From Lepeophtheirus salmonis (Eukaryota; Arthropoda; Copepoda; Siphonostomatoida; Caligidae): 64,000 nucleotides of DNA. Location: the NCBI RefSeq assembly GCF_016086655.4, contig NC_052137.2:34182007-34246006 (forward strand), written 5' to 3'. The stretch's first letter is position 1. Each line of letters begins with the position of its first letter. The translations under genes and the position numbers were made by a program. Of this stretch, positions 36,205-48,365 are shown in pieces. The notes below the pieces were generated by a model. It did no database searches. It was not told where the DNA came from and saw only the letters and a program-made list of their open reading frames with translations.

Positions 36205-36290
36205 GTGTTACTCGTAGTACCTGGCATTGACCCGAGTAATTAGGTTTTAGGTAAAAGACAAAATTTTCTTAAATAATATAACAACAAACT
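36205..36290 (+). repeat. Dispersed repeat family D, copy 2
   Basis: TAGTACCTGGCATTGACCCG followed by AGTAATTAGGTTTTAGGTAAAAGACAAAATTTT. The same order occurs reversed at 43915-44005 and partly at 17876-17960. It directly follows the long hairpin. Confidence 0.55.
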
Positions 36291-36444
36291 TCATTATTAC
36301 GCTCCTCTATTCATGAGCACGCTAAAACAGAACTACACTATACTTATATCAATTCAAATTTCATGAATGAAAGAATTATAATATGAGTTTGAGGGAGACC
36401 AAAAATATGATGGGGATGACTGATGAGTACTTTAGTATCTAGAG

Positions 36445-38290
36445 CAGTGGTTCCCAACCGATTTTAACCCATGCCCAACCAATGTATTTCTGAAATGTTG
36501 ATGCTCCGGTATATTTAATTTACGGTATCTAAAAATTAACTGTTATTCACGGTAAAAAAACCATTAACTTGTCTCTAAAGAAAATTCCAAAGAACATGGG
36601 ATCCATAAAGAGAAAAATATAAAACAAAAGAACAGTTAAATAAATAAATATTCCCAACATATAATAAAGAACTGAAATCAGAAGTAGAAATATTTGACTG
36701 AAATTTATTCTGTAATACATTGATCATTTTAATTATTGAACTAATAAAATATAAAAATTGAGTCCATCTATAGATGTAGGTTAGTGAGATCCTTGTGCAT
36801 CATAACTCCGACAGAGAGATTTTATATCCGGCTACAATTTTGTCAACTTAATTCTCAAGTCTCCGCTTTTGGGGATATCCAGTTGATTTATTCTTTTCTA
36901 TAGAAAATGATTGACTGCACTAAAGCCACATTCAGCTAAATATGAAGATGGAAAAGATAACAACAATTTTCTTTCAATGTGGTTGAATGTGGGTATTTCG
37001 TTTCTGTCTCATCACAAAGCCATGTCATCTCTCCTTTTATATTAAATAAAGATTTAACTGACTCGTCATTCTGTATTTCCGAGAGTTTTTCTGGGTACTG
37101 CATCGAAACATCAGATATATTCACTAGCATTGGCTGCATCACCCATGTTGGAAATTCAATTTGTTGTTAATCAGAAAATCGTTCTTTAAAATAAGAGGCA
37201 ATTATTTTCAAATGATCCACAATGACAAGTACAACATTATCAGTCACCTCACATTTTTTTTACCCAATGAAATTGGTCAAAAAGTTTGTGATAAATATTT
37301 TCTTGGCATACCTCAATAAATGTAACAAAATCAAATATATTTTTCTTTGCATCCACAAGAGTTCTATTTGATCCTTGAAGATGTTTATTCAACGTATTCA
37401 ATTTCTCAAAAATATCTGTCAAATAACTCACAAAACCTTTACCATCAACGGTTAGCAGATGGTTCATTTCAGGCTTGTCACTTAAAAAGACACTAAGAAT
37501 ATCATATAAAACCATGAATCCTTTTAAGCAATTCCCTTTTGAAAACCACCTTACATCAGTGTGAAGTAAAAGTCTCATATAGTCTGTATTTTCATTTGCA
37601 CAAAATTGCTTGAATAGACGCTCAAATTTTGCATTAACTTTGATAGCATTAATACCTTTTATAACTGAGCGTAGTACCTTACTAAAAGGAGGAGTAATAT
37701 TTTTGCCCACTAAGTTCTCTCTATGAATAACACAGTGTACAAGAATTATTTCTCGATTCTCATCTTTCATCAATTTAAGGCAGCCTTTTTTCTTGCCCAA
37801 AATAATGGAAGCACCATCTGCCGCACAAGATATTATGTATTCCATAGGTATATTAGTGACGTGTAAGTAATTAGTTAGTTTACCATATATATCAGTAGCA
37901 AAAGTGGTGGTTTCTAATGATTTGCAGAATAACATTTCTTCAGCAAAGTCGCCTTTATCAATATATCTTGAATACGCTAACAAAACAGCTTCACTGTTTC
38001 TCAGAGTAGATTCGTCCATTTGATTTTCTCCATATAACACAAATTGAAAATTAGATTTGTAATTTATTTAAATACGTGGTTTGAACACTTTTTCAATGAG
38101 GCAATGTGTTTTTTTATTGAATGCTCTATTGATTGTATATTTGTAATTGCATCCATCTAGCTTTTGAGTGAAGAAATTATCAAGCACCTCAAATGGATGA
38201 TTTCAATACGTCCTATATTTGGTTAAATATTGTTTCAAATACACTTTGGATAATATCGACATTTTAGTTCAAATCATGATGCAGCTTTTA
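36445..38290 (-). mobile_element. hAT element (one end visible) with transposase pseudogene
   Basis: The left end CAGTGGTTCCCAACCGATTT is a classical hAT terminal repeat and lies on the 3' side of the minus-strand transposase. I could not find the opposite end; candidate boundaries near 38.3 kb are not supported by a matching repeat, so that end is approximate. Only part of the N-terminal region is readable. Confidence 0.65.
36781..38040 (-). pseudogene. hAT transposase pseudogene, ZBED5/FAM200-like
   Basis: The open part (38040-37252, 263 codons) carries the RNase H-like core: RYIDKGDFAEEMLFCKSLET, the conserved ISCAADGASIILGKKKG and IILVHCVIHRENLV blocks, then LLLHTDVRWFSKGNCLKGF and YLTDIFEKLNTLNKHLQGSN. 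Past a frameshift and stops the C-terminal hAT dimerisation region follows: ESVKSLFNIKGEM, then FPSSYLAECGFSAVNHFL and, after a stop, KRINQLDIPKSGDLRIKLTK, ending at a stop at 36781. The order matches ZBED5/FAM200/SCAND3-type domesticated hAT proteins. The BED finger and N terminus are not recognisable. Two stops in the dimerisation region and at least one frameshift argue against function. Confidence 0.9.
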
Positions 38291-38855
38291 TCCATATATT
38301 GTAATATTGGGTCAGTAAATCACCTTTTAATCATTCAAATACATTAATTGTACGTAAACAAAGCATTTCCTACTGCTCATTAAGTACATCGAATGCCAGG
38401 TTGATATTTTGTGTTTCACAAGGAATTATCCTGAAATATCAAAAAAGTAGGTATATCTATGTTACTACATATGATCATTACTTTATGATGATTGAGAACA
38501 CATCCAAGTATTTCCTTATCTAGTACACATATTATGTATCCCATATTGGTTAGTACAAATCAAATTATAATATTCTATTATTTGTCCTCTTAAAATTATA
38601 GGAGCAGGTATTACATCGTGATGTGTTACGCCCAAAGCTCGTCAATTGGTTCTCGAGTTTTATTGAGTAAATAAAAATGAATAAACCAAAAACTTGGCTC
38701 GTGTTCCTAAATTTGGAATTTCCTTTTTTTCTTTTTCAAGCACATTATGGCAGTTAAATCTTTCAAACCCGACTTCCTTTCTTTGTGAAATTTGGAATGC
38801 ATGTTTTCCCACAAGCAACACTATGTAAACTGTACGACAAAATGCTGTGCAATTA
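38291..38855. other. AT-rich DNA, nothing recognised
   Basis: Flanks the hAT pseudogene on its 5' side; no open frame or repeat was recognised. Confidence 0.35.
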
Positions 38856-38859
38856 GTAG

Positions 38860-39165
38860 AGTTGACATTTTTGTAAGGAAAAAAGAGCGCAAGGGGAAGA
38901 TGGAGAGAGATATAGGGAATTACTGAATTAAAAGCAATGTTAATATCGGCTTCTTGTTATATGACTTTTTAGTGATAGGAAAATATTGTAATTATATTTA
39001 TTTTATGATCAGTTTTTAAAACAATTTATATTAAAGATAGCAATTAATGCACACCTTAGAGAGATAAATTAACACCATGACGACCTATTAAATAATGAAC
39101 AAAAAAAATAAAAGGAGCACACGCCTTTTTCCTTTTTTAATTTTTAATAGTAGTTTTTTATTAGA
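38860..39165 (+). repeat. Dispersed repeat family C, uninterrupted copy
   Basis: It matches 16680-16948 joined to 17762-17870. It supplies the empty site (CCTTAGAGAG near 39053) for the hAT insertion at 16949-17753. Confidence 0.65.
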
Positions 39166-40520
39166 AATATGTCTTCTCTAGCAATGAGGAACGTTTTCAA
39201 AATGGATTTAAAAATTTTTGTGCTCCTACGAAGAAGAAAATCTGAATAATTCGATCCGGTTAAGAATGGGATGTCTCTAATCTGAATCTATATAATTACC
39301 TTACAAAATCTCTAAAATATCTAATAGTTTCTAAAATCAATTTTTCCTATAAGGGCTGAATATTTTAAAAAATGTAATCGATTAAAAAATATTTTTTTCT
39401 TCAATCATTATTAATTCATATCATGTAATAAGTATTAGTACAAGCAAAAATATTTTGGTTATTTACTAAAGTATAGCTCAACTATAGTAAAAAATTAATG
39501 TGTTGACTAAATAAACTATTAATTTACGCTTATGACCTAGATTCAAATATGTTAAACTAATTTTTAACTAAATATGTCAAACATAAATTACGAAAAAATG
39601 ATTTGAATGACAGGGTTTCAATAATTCTTTTAAAAAATATGATTTTTTCAAGTTGACGAATTTGTTAGCAAGAAGACAGTGTTAGGGCGAGTAACGAGTA
39701 ATTATATTTTTTAAACCTGAAAATACTCGAGCAGCAGATCACTTGTATTAGATATTGATTTTTCATATTTATGTTTATTCTTACTTATTGCATCCAATAC
39801 CAAATTTCGAGCTCATATTGAACAAAACAACTTTTTATATTTATGCACACGAAAAGTTGAGGGTAAAAAAAATATACTTTTGGATTTTTATACATAGAAT
39901 GTACATATTTATTTATGGCATTGTTACAAGTTTTCCTTTGAAATATTTTGTTCACTATTTTGCAACCTCTAAAAAAAATTAATGTATGTATATTATTTAT
40001 TAAAATAAATGTATCCTTTGGATTACGAAATAATATTACTATTCCGAATCATAGAAAATTACTTAAATTGATCAAAGTATGCAACTCTTCAAGTAAAGAA
40101 TTATACTATGTAATAATAATCATAGTCAAGAAATTATGGGAACTCTTTTTTCTTTTTTGTGCAAAGTTTGACTCCTTTATATTACATAATATAATTTAAA
40201 AGAATATACGTTAATGAATAATATTTATTTAGGTATTGAATTAGGAGCATATGAACCCATTTCAACACTATAGGTCCTACATATAGGAGATGAAGGGAAA
40301 ATCCCATACTGCAAGTCCAAATAGAGGCTCTAAAAGTCTTTGCTCTAAAGTTCAAATCTTTGAATATTTTTATCGTGTTCGATTCGAATCTTTAATTTTC
40401 CATTGAGTTCACTTAAAGTCCGTAAAAAAAATATAAGATATATTATATAATCTTTCTTGAGTTCCGTATATGTATACTTCGAATCGTAAAAAATATGATC
40501 TAATGGCTGTTTAGATAAAC
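39166..40520. other. AT-rich DNA, nothing recognised
   Basis: Short frames at 39755-39979, 39948-40196 and minus 40575-40348 are compositionally AT-driven, with no motif. Confidence 0.35.
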
Positions 40521-40539
40521 AAAACCGAAAATCAACATG

Positions 40540-40900
40540 ATCCCCCTGACAGTTTGAAGAGTGTTTATAAGGCAAGCAGCTTAGCTGACCTGATTTTATA
40601 TTAAATCAGCTGCAAGCTACTATGAGGAGAAGAAAATAAACACAAATCCCACTCCGTATCTGGAGTGATATTAGATATGTATGGAGTTAGTTTAGCCAAG
40701 ATGTATTATGTTCATGTAAATATAAAGGACTTTGTGTGATATACATATGTTTGAATCTAGAATAAAGTTAGTTGTATAAGAGAAGCTCTTGGGATCAACT
40801 CATTGTAGGTGATCGGAACATAACAGTATCTAGAGTGAAAATATTTCGGTGTCAATCCTCAATTCGACTTCAAGTTCTACAAAGATTTACATTTAATTAG
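40540..40900 (+). repeat. Dispersed repeat family A, copy 3
   Basis: It contains CAGTTTGAAGAGTGTTT, TTAAATCAGCTGCAAGC and GAGGAGAAGAAAATAAACAC (compare GTTGAAGAAAATATACAT in copy 1). About 150 bp later it has the TTTCGGTGTCAATCCTCAAT block, so relative to copy 1 it carries extra sequence at about 40665-40840. Confidence 0.55.
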
Positions 40901-41215
40901 TCTCTGTCATTCATGAGCACACTTTGTACTTGGATGTTCCCTCCTCAAGAGTGCAGTAATAACTAGAATGGACACTCCGTAGACTGCAAAAGCTTCACTT
41001 AAAACCAAATTGAGAGGTGTATCTCAATTTGTTTCAAATTTATGCTCGATAATGCATTTTGTACGTTTTGTTTTATCTTGATCTCTCAAAATTTAATGGC
41101 TTCTTACTGTAAACATATATAATATTCATACCAAGTTTGATCAAATTCTATTAGAAAATTTTGGCTTAATCCTTGTGACTAACTAATAAAGAAACAAACG
41201 GAGGCAAAAACATAT

Positions 41216-41869
41216 GTGACCAGTAATTTCGCCGTAAACATTTTTGCCACTGTTAATTTTGCCTCGAGAAAATTTTGTTTCACGACATATTCACCACTTT
41301 TCTATGTTTTTATACTATCGGTTCGAACTTTACTGATGTATCTCAATCAGAACAATTACGTACATATCTGGGAAAAGAAGAAAAGAGGAAAATATTCAAT
41401 AATCGATAAATAATAATAAAAATGGAATAGTCAATGAGTTATAATTCTATCTGGAGGAGTACAAGACCCAATCACTCATCTTGTTGTGATGAAAAGCATT
41501 ATTTATGATGAGAAATTCCCGTCAAATTATTTGAACTTTGCACAATTATAAAGCTCTAATATTTGTCGTAGGTTTAATTTTATTTCTACATTTCTCTTTC
41601 ATTTTGTGATAATATTTGAAATCCCAAAAAATGATGGATCGACTGAATGTATACAATATAAAATATATACCATAATTTTTTATTTATTCAATGCTTAATC
41701 TGACAACAGATGCTTACAACAGGAAAGTTTGAACTGATAAGATAAAAACATAAAAGGTGGCGTATATGTCATGTAGAAAAATCTCCTCAAGGCAAAGTTA
41801 CCAGCAGAAAACGTGTAGGGTGCAAAATAACCCCCGGCAAAAATGTTCACGGCAAAATTACTGAGAACT
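41216..41869. mobile_element. Foldback element with modular ends and 10-bp target duplication
   Basis: The left arm (from 41221, CAGTAATTTCGCCGTAAACA) and right arm (reverse complement from 41863, CAGTAATTTTGCCGTGAACA) are inverted for about 125-160 bp. Both run on to TTTATGTTTTTAT.(T/C)TATC-(G/A)GTTC. Inside the arms the module (G/T)TAA(T/C)TTTGCC recurs three or four times, in an array-like end. The right arm has one module more. The flanks AAAAACATAT at 41206-41215 and 41870-41879 are a perfect 10-bp direct repeat. Long modular TIRs with a 9-11 bp duplication fit foldback/Mutator-like elements. Frames on both arms (plus 41216-41410, minus 41976-41698) are products of the repeat, not genes. 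Confidence 0.8.
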
Positions 41870-42520
41870 AAAAACATATTCAACTTCGTTGGCAGAGATA
41901 AAACTAACAGCCTTGAAAAATAATAAACAGTGTTCCCATTGCAACTACAAATAGGGTAGTGCTCGTCCCAGATCATTTTTGTATAACTCTATGCAAACCA
42001 GCATTCAATTTGTAGTCGATTCACAGTGCTTTGATTTTGAGATCAATTTGAGTTGCAAGTCTTCAAAATATAGACTCATGTCCCAGTCGTTCCAATTTTT
42101 AATCTCTGCGGCATACCTATAAACTAAAAAGTAACTTATGGTTATTGCATTCTTTCGGAACGATATGAGGGTTTGAATAGTAAAAATATAGAAATAAACC
42201 ATTGGGATTTTTTTTTTTTTGTATTTATTGCTTATAGCATTTTTGAGATCAATTCTTAGTAAGAAAAGTCTTTCAAGAAGTTAATTGTATATCAGACTTG
42301 TTAGCCCAACAAACATGAATAGCTCACATGTATACAAACATATACATACTTACCTACAAAAAAACTGTAGAATAATGTTATAATTGATCAGTGGCCCTGT
42401 GGATATCTAATTAATTGAATAATTATCATCCTATTAGCCTTGATGATGATGCTACATAATAATGTCTTTAAAAAAGATTCCCTTATAATTAATTTGACCC
42501 TTTAATTGTACATATATGGC
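41870..42520. other. AT-rich DNA, nothing recognised
   Basis: The 65-codon minus frame at 42202-42008 has no recognised motif. Confidence 0.35.
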
Positions 42521-42680
42521 TCGTCAACACAAAAGCAAGCAGAAAGATTGTTTTTTTAAATTATTCTGATTAACCAGCTGAGTGTGCCGAAAATTGCACT
42601 TAGAGTAATCCATATAAGAATAATTGATAGATTTTATTTGAAAAGCATCTTGGCTAATATATATCCATATTAAATATAAA
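42521..42680 (+). repeat. Dispersed repeat family B, copy 3
   Basis: GTCAACACAAAAGCAAGCAG, TTATTCTGATTAACC, GTGTGCCG..AATTGCACTTAGAG and TTTTATTTGAAAAGCATCTTGGC correspond in order to 48376-48600. Confidence 0.6.
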
Positions 42681-42717
42681 GTTTGTCTTTCTGTCTGAAT
42701 GTCCGAATATATGGAAA

Positions 42718-42790
42718 CGAGTCACCGGGTGCACTGTATATAGTCCTCCATAATGTATATCGTAAACATATTTTGATCAAAACAAACACA
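42718..42790 (+). repeat. Repeat shared with 43468-43545
   Basis: GGGTGCACTGTATATAGTCC followed by TCCATAATGTATATCGTAAACATATTTTG matches GGGTGTACTGTATATTGTGC and TCCCTGATGTAAATCATACACATATTTTTG at 43468-43522. The two copies flank the Tc1/mariner element at 42796-43418 in the same orientation. Confidence 0.6.
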
Positions 42791-42795
42791 ATATA

Positions 42796-43418
42796 CAGGG
42801 TACGTGGACAAAATCTGCCACATTTAAAGAACATTTATCCATCAGCTGATGTCTGATCCGTCTGGTTTTAGTGTTAAAATTTTTTCCGTGTCATAGGCTT
42901 CAGTTATAGTTTACCACTTGCAGCGATTGTATCATTTTAAGTGCCCAAGAAAAGTCATTATGTTCAATGAGAGAGATTGTAGGTGCGCTGCTATTCAGAT
43001 TATGCTAAGTGATCAATGCTGACATCTCTGGCCTTCTGTCAATGCCAGTTAGAACGGTCAGAAGTCTCAGGAAGCAGCTGAAGGAGTCATCGGCCCCGAT
43101 GGACGTTGTTGACAGGAAGAAGAAGGAGGAGAAGAGCACCAGGATTGTCCGGGACGTCCCCAGGGTCATGAAGACCAAGTTTCCGGCCACTGTCATGGTC
43201 TTTGGGGTTCAGTGACATAGAAGCAGCTCAGATCCAAAATGCTTGTTCTCGGTTTCGTAACCACATTGAGCGAGGTTTGGCCGCAGACAGCGGCTACATT
43301 GAATAGATAGCTGCTCTATATCCTAATAAAGATATTCGGTTTTATTTTATCAATAAATATTATAAAATAAGCTTGTAGTTGTTTTTTTTGAAGCGGCAGA
43401 TTTTGTCCACACACCCTG
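42796..43418 (+). mobile_element. Deletion-derived Tc1/mariner element with both TIRs
   Basis: The left end CAGGGTACGTGGACAAAATC starts after TA (42794-42795); the right end in reverse complement is CAGGGTGTGTGGACAAAATC, and both continue TGCC. The TIR is about 24 bp with two mismatches. The 623-bp length shows loss of about half of a normal 1.2-1.3 kb element. The right flanking TA is mutated to GA. Confidence 0.9.
42966..43306 (+). pseudogene. Tc1/mariner transposase remnant (DD37D-like)
   Basis: From the ATG at 42966 the frame reads MRE(R)DCRCAAIQ, then after a frameshift ADISGLLSMPVRTVRSLRKQ, the N-terminal helix-turn-helix. A frame open to 43212 then jumps across a deletion to a basic KKKEEKSTRIVRDVP stretch and TKFPATVMVFGV, the strand entering the catalytic core. 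After another deletion only the C-terminal EAAQIQNACSRFRNHIERGL and a final GYIE before the TAG at 43304 remain. All three catalytic residues are missing. The GC content of this segment is clearly above its surroundings. Confidence 0.82.
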
Positions 43419-43467
43419 GAGTTATATTAATAAAATTTGCAAGCGTGTGCATAAAGCATTGAACGTG

Positions 43468-43545
43468 TATACAGGGTGTACTGTATATTGTGCTCCCTGA
43501 TGTAAATCATACACATATTTTTGGTATAAGAAATAATAATGTAGT
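43468..43545 (+). repeat. Second copy of the 42718 repeat
   Basis: See 42718-42790. This copy begins ACAGGGTGTACTGTATATTG. Confidence 0.6.
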
Positions 43546-43914
43546 CGTAGTAATTAAAATTCCCTTGGGTGTTCAAGTATAACAAAAGGACTGTTTCAGT
43601 TTGTTTTTATTACTGCTCTCTTATGAATATCATTTATAATTCATCTGTATTCTTGGTATATGTTCAGATTTGTGTCAAATAGAAACGCTGATATGTTAAA
43701 ATGAATTCAGTTTGTTTTTATTAGTGAGTGCTCTAAATACTAAAGTATTCATCAGTCATCACAACATATTAACAAAAATCTTAATCTTTTATTATTATTA
43801 TTTCATTCTTGAGGAGAGAACGAAAATACATTGGTATAAGTATTGAGTAGTCACCTATGAGTGCGTTCATGATTGAAGGAGAGTAACACAAAGGATTTTT
43901 TGGGGACTTATCTT
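43546..43914. other. AT-rich DNA, nothing recognised
   Basis: The phrase TTCAGTTTGTTTTTATTA occurs twice (43597 and 43707), a local direct repeat of about 18 bp. Confidence 0.4.
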
Positions 43915-44005
43915 CTATATTATTAGATCAAAGTTTGTCTTTTAGACATACCCTAATTACTCATGGCAATACCAGGTATTGCCGTCAACTTGTCGAAACA
44001 TTTAT
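43915..44005 (-). repeat. Dispersed repeat family D, copy 3 (inverted)
   Basis: In reverse complement it reads GGCAATACCTGGTATTGCC, then ATGAGTAATTAGGGTATGTC and AAAAGACAAACTTTGATC, parallel to 36205-36290. Confidence 0.55.
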
Positions 44006-44539
44006 GTTAAAGGTTCTTAACGAAGTTTATAATTCGTAAGTATCGCATCTCATTTGACTACAAAGCCAACTCAAATATTTCTATGAAGTATTGGTCTATA
44101 TTTATACTGTATGTATAAAGTAAAAATTATTTGGGATTTATTCCTTTTCTTCATAGTTTTTTGTAGATAGTTTTTATGTTGACGTATTATATACCTCAAT
44201 CTAACATGTAAATTGAATTATATTCATCGTATATTAATTAAAAACATAATAAGTCATTTGTTGCAAACTGATCCGATCGTCAATGGATTGGTTAAAATTT
44301 ATTTATAACGTAAATAGAAGGATTACACAGATTAGAATAATCATTTGTCGAGCAATTAAGTAGTTGTTTGGTTTATCATACAGTGAGGTCATTTGTACTA
44401 TTACAGGGATTCAAGGGCAAACTGGAATTACTATACAGTATTTAAAAAAAGTTTAATAATTGCATTGTCGAGCGGTAGGGATTTCAACCTATTTCAAAAT
44501 TAATTCATCATCACAATTTTTATAACATATATTAATTGC

Positions 44540-44975
44540 ATATGTGGTGCGTCAATATAAAACCAATCTTGAACAAAAATCCAAAAGAAGGAGAAAGTGT
44601 CAAATTGATTTATGTTACATCATATCTACCCACTATTTCCTAGACAAATTAGTGTCATTTATAACCTTTGATTTCAAATTTATAGGATGGATTAATATAC
44701 TCAAGAGTTTTATCTATAGTTTAACACCTTTATTTGATTGAAAGGACTTATATTGTCCCCAATATAGGCCTTCAAATCAAATCTATCAATTTGTAAATTT
44801 TTATTGTGATGATCAACTTACTTCTAGTGGAATTTGCAGCACGCCCAAAGGGTTAATGAGAATAATTTGTTAATTGAAATTGACAATAGTATATCGATGA
44901 AAACAAAGGTAATCAATCCACACTCAACTTTAAGAAAAATCATTTAGTTTGCTTTTGTGTTAACAGGTCATGGAT
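44540..44975 (-). repeat. Dispersed repeat family B, copy 4 (inverted)
   Basis: On the plus strand it runs GTGGTGCGTCAATATAAAAC (like 19340), CAAGAGTTTTATCTATAGTTTAACACC (like 24730), GAAAGGACTTATATTGTCCCC, CGCCCAAAGGGTTAATGAGAA, TTGCTTTTGTGTTAACAGG. It covers most of the family and shows that the 19.3-kb, 24.6-kb and 48.4-kb repeats belong together. Confidence 0.6.
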
Positions 44976-47900
44976 AGAGATTAGAAATCATCAAATACTC
45001 AAATATGTATCTTCAGATGATCTGTATTTTAGTAATATTTGTTTCCACGACTAAATTCAGGAATTCTTTAACTTTCATAATATGGCATAGTGTGTGCTAT
45101 GAATAAAGTATAGAATTTCAAAACTACAGAATTTATTGCAAATATTTTGAAAAACTGGAAACATGTTGCAGTATGTTACTATAAGATAATAAAAAAATTT
45201 AAACATACATACATATTAAAAAAATATTTAAGAGCAAAGCCTAACTGTGTTTTATAATTTTAATATAGTTTTTTTTTAAATATTTAGCACGCACCTGTCA
45301 AGCTTGGAGCTGCATACCTACATGGAAAACATTGGGTTTTGACGATCAATTTATGATGATATAAATACTTTTTCCTTGGAAGCTACTGTAAAAAGTCCGT
45401 TAAAGTTAACTGAGTCTCCGATGTGTTCCTTTACCAGCTCTCCATGAGCGGAGTAAACAGATTTTAAGACTGTACATTCCCACAGTCATAACTTGATACG
45501 CAAACCATTTCTTAGATGGTGTGAGGAAAATTTTAAATATAATAAAAATGTAAATAATGACTTTTGCGTCAAAATAAGTGAAAAAGTTGTTATCCTGTCT
45601 AAAAAAATTTAACAAATCTTTATTAATATTATTATTTGTTGTTTGGTTCTATGAAAAGTTCCTTCGCTCAAATGTCGTTTTAAAAAAAAAAAATATATAT
45701 ATTATATTCTGGAAATCAAAAAAAAGCTTTTTTCTTTGTCAAGGTATTTGACAAATAAAGTCTGAAGTCAAATTTCTAAAATTTTATTTGTAAAAAAAAA
45801 AACAATCCTAGTCACGGCCTGACCACAAATCAAACTCCTTATGATAAAAGTTTATACACCAACTGATATTTGGTTGTCTTTTCCAAGTTGTCCAAACATG
45901 GCTCTTGGAATTAGAAACTGTGTTATTAACGAATCAAATTAGAAATTGTAAATAAACCCTTAAATTAGAAGAAGTCGAATTATTCGAAGTAAATGATTAT
46001 GTTTTTTGTTTCGCAATAAAATCAAAGAATTAATATAACCATTAAGGTATATTTGTAGACTTATAAATATTTTACAAAATATAAACTTTTTAGGTATGTA
46101 TCATTTAAAGTTTATGATAGCGGAAATCTATGGTCAGGGACTAAGTGGACGAGAGGCTGAACATAGCATCAATATTGATTATCGTACGTCCCTCGATTTC
46201 AAGCTTATGAATCAATAAAAATAAGTATTTCTCCCTTTACTTTACAATGTCTCTGGGCTATTTTTAAAGGGCAGATAGACTCTGAAGCAACAAATTAAAT
46301 TAGAATTTATGAGTTATAAATACAAATAAATAATATATAATAACAATTTGTATAGGCGGGGTTAGGCTGAAGGTGTAAGAAAATAATTAAGGTCGTATGT
46401 TTATAGGTAAATACAAATGGGTTATGTTTACAGAATTTTAATTATAGGATATGTTGTGGTTGTTCGTTATTTTTGTTTGTTTCCATGTGTTTATTTTGCA
46501 CTTGGTAAGTGAACTGGGATGGTATGTACCCAAAATTTGACAAGGTTGATGCAAATCTGTTTAAGATAGATTTTATTAGCATAAGTTTAGTATCCCAATT
46601 TATTTTTTTTTACACAAAAAAAATGCCACTTTTTGTTGTCTTAAAAATTTTTTTCATGGATTTATTTACAATTTTTTATAAAAGTTTGGTAAATTTGATT
46701 AATGTGCTCGCTTTTAAGTCATTATTTTGCTTTAACTATTATTCTATATTCAATTTAAGACATACACGTCACTACTAATGCAATATTAGCTGTTATTTAA
46801 TGTATCACACTCAGCCTTATCAAAATTAATTTGGGATCTGATGATACCAAATTTTCAGCCAATTCCAATTCGGATAGTATCTTTATGTGCGATTCCTTAT
46901 TATATATAAAAGAATTTTATAAGCAAATAACAAAATTGTTTACCTGTTTTCATGTTTAACTTTTTATTAATTACGGATAGGAAATAAAATATCCGAAAAT
47001 TTTTAATCAAAGTTAGTTGTTAATAAATTTAAATTTTGAAAAATTAATTACTCTTCGTACTCTGGAGTCGATTAATTTCTGGTTGGCTCATATTAAGTAG
47101 TTTGACGCCTTTCCTTTGTTAGATAATTAAAGTCAACCACATCGTCCTTCGGCCTCGGATCAAATTTTAACTGATTCACCACTAAAATATAAGAAAACAT
47201 TTGAGAGACTAAGAAAGGGCTATTTTTTTTATTATTTTAAAGGTTCTGCCCAAATGCGATCAAATGGTCTAAACTGTCTCCAGTTCCTAACTGATTTTTA
47301 CATACTTTCCCTATGTATAACCCAATGCTTAAGTCCGGACTCATGTCTTTTTTAACGGATACTGATCACTCAAACTTGACTCTGAAAATATGGACTTGAC
47401 TTCAGTTTGGTTATAAACAATATTATTCAACAAAAACACAAAAAAGAAATATTTTGTTTAAAAGTTACTTAATGGTTTCAAAGTAAACCGCTCAACCCAA
47501 CTTGTGTCATTACTGACTTTTTGAACGTCTCAGGACACAATTCAAATTTATGAGATTTGGTTATTTCTAAATTGTTACTTCCAAATAAATTCCCTCGTCA
47601 AACTTGCAAATTTGTATAATCTTTCTAATTACTTCCCTACCCCCCCTCTTTTCTTTGTTTGAATTTGTCTGAACAACGTCGTTTAGTCTAGCCATTTTAT
47701 TGAATTGTAACCATAATTTTGTCTCCAAAAATGAGCTCATATGAGTCATATTATCTATATAAGTAATTGGGGGAATCGGCATTATTGAGCCGATTTCGAT
47801 AACCAATTTGGATCATTTACAAAGGCTGATTCTTGCCAATTACAATTTATCCGTACACCCCTAATAATAATATTGACTTTTTTTGGTATCTAAAATTTGT

Positions 47901-48365
47901 TAAAACTGATTTATATTCCATTAAAGTTTTATTATCAAAAGTGAAATTGTACTGTATATCATGTAATGAAACTCGGGTGATATATGGAGTAACATTTAAC
48001 CCCAGTTTACTAACTACGTAAAAACGGATGTTCACTAACGGAAGGTTAAAAAATGAAGTATCCAATCCATAAACCACCGTTGTCTTATTCCTTTCAAAAA
48101 CTCCTCCTAAAGAAGAAAACCTTGAAGGATTATTTTATCCATTACTAAACGATACATCACATTCTACCTATTTGCACTGATTTGGTTTTTATGTACATAT
48201 AAGGAAATGTACATGTAGCTTAATTGGGACAAGACAAAGTACAGCTGATTGATTACTTTGATTGTACTTAGATGTATGATACAAATTTTCAAAGGACTCA
48301 CTTGGTCTTGAGAGAGGGAGTGATTAATCAAATTGTGTCTATAATAGTTCATACTGCATTTAAAG
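44976..48365. other. AT-rich DNA with traces of decayed elements
   Basis: No gene was recognised. The frames at minus 45615-45409, plus 46509-46775, minus 47806-47570, plus 47833-48018 and minus 48077-47850 are AT-driven. The stretch ending at 47869 (ACCCCTAATAATA) is, in reverse complement, a TAGGGGTGTACGGAT-type end followed by CGAAATCGGCTCAATAATGC (47780-47799), which resembles hAT ends with nearby ATCGGC repeats. Confidence 0.35.

Noticed and set aside
41216..41976. Related peptides NFAVNIFA in two ORFs as a gene family
   Set aside because: They come from the inverted arms of the foldback element and reflect the repeated DNA module.
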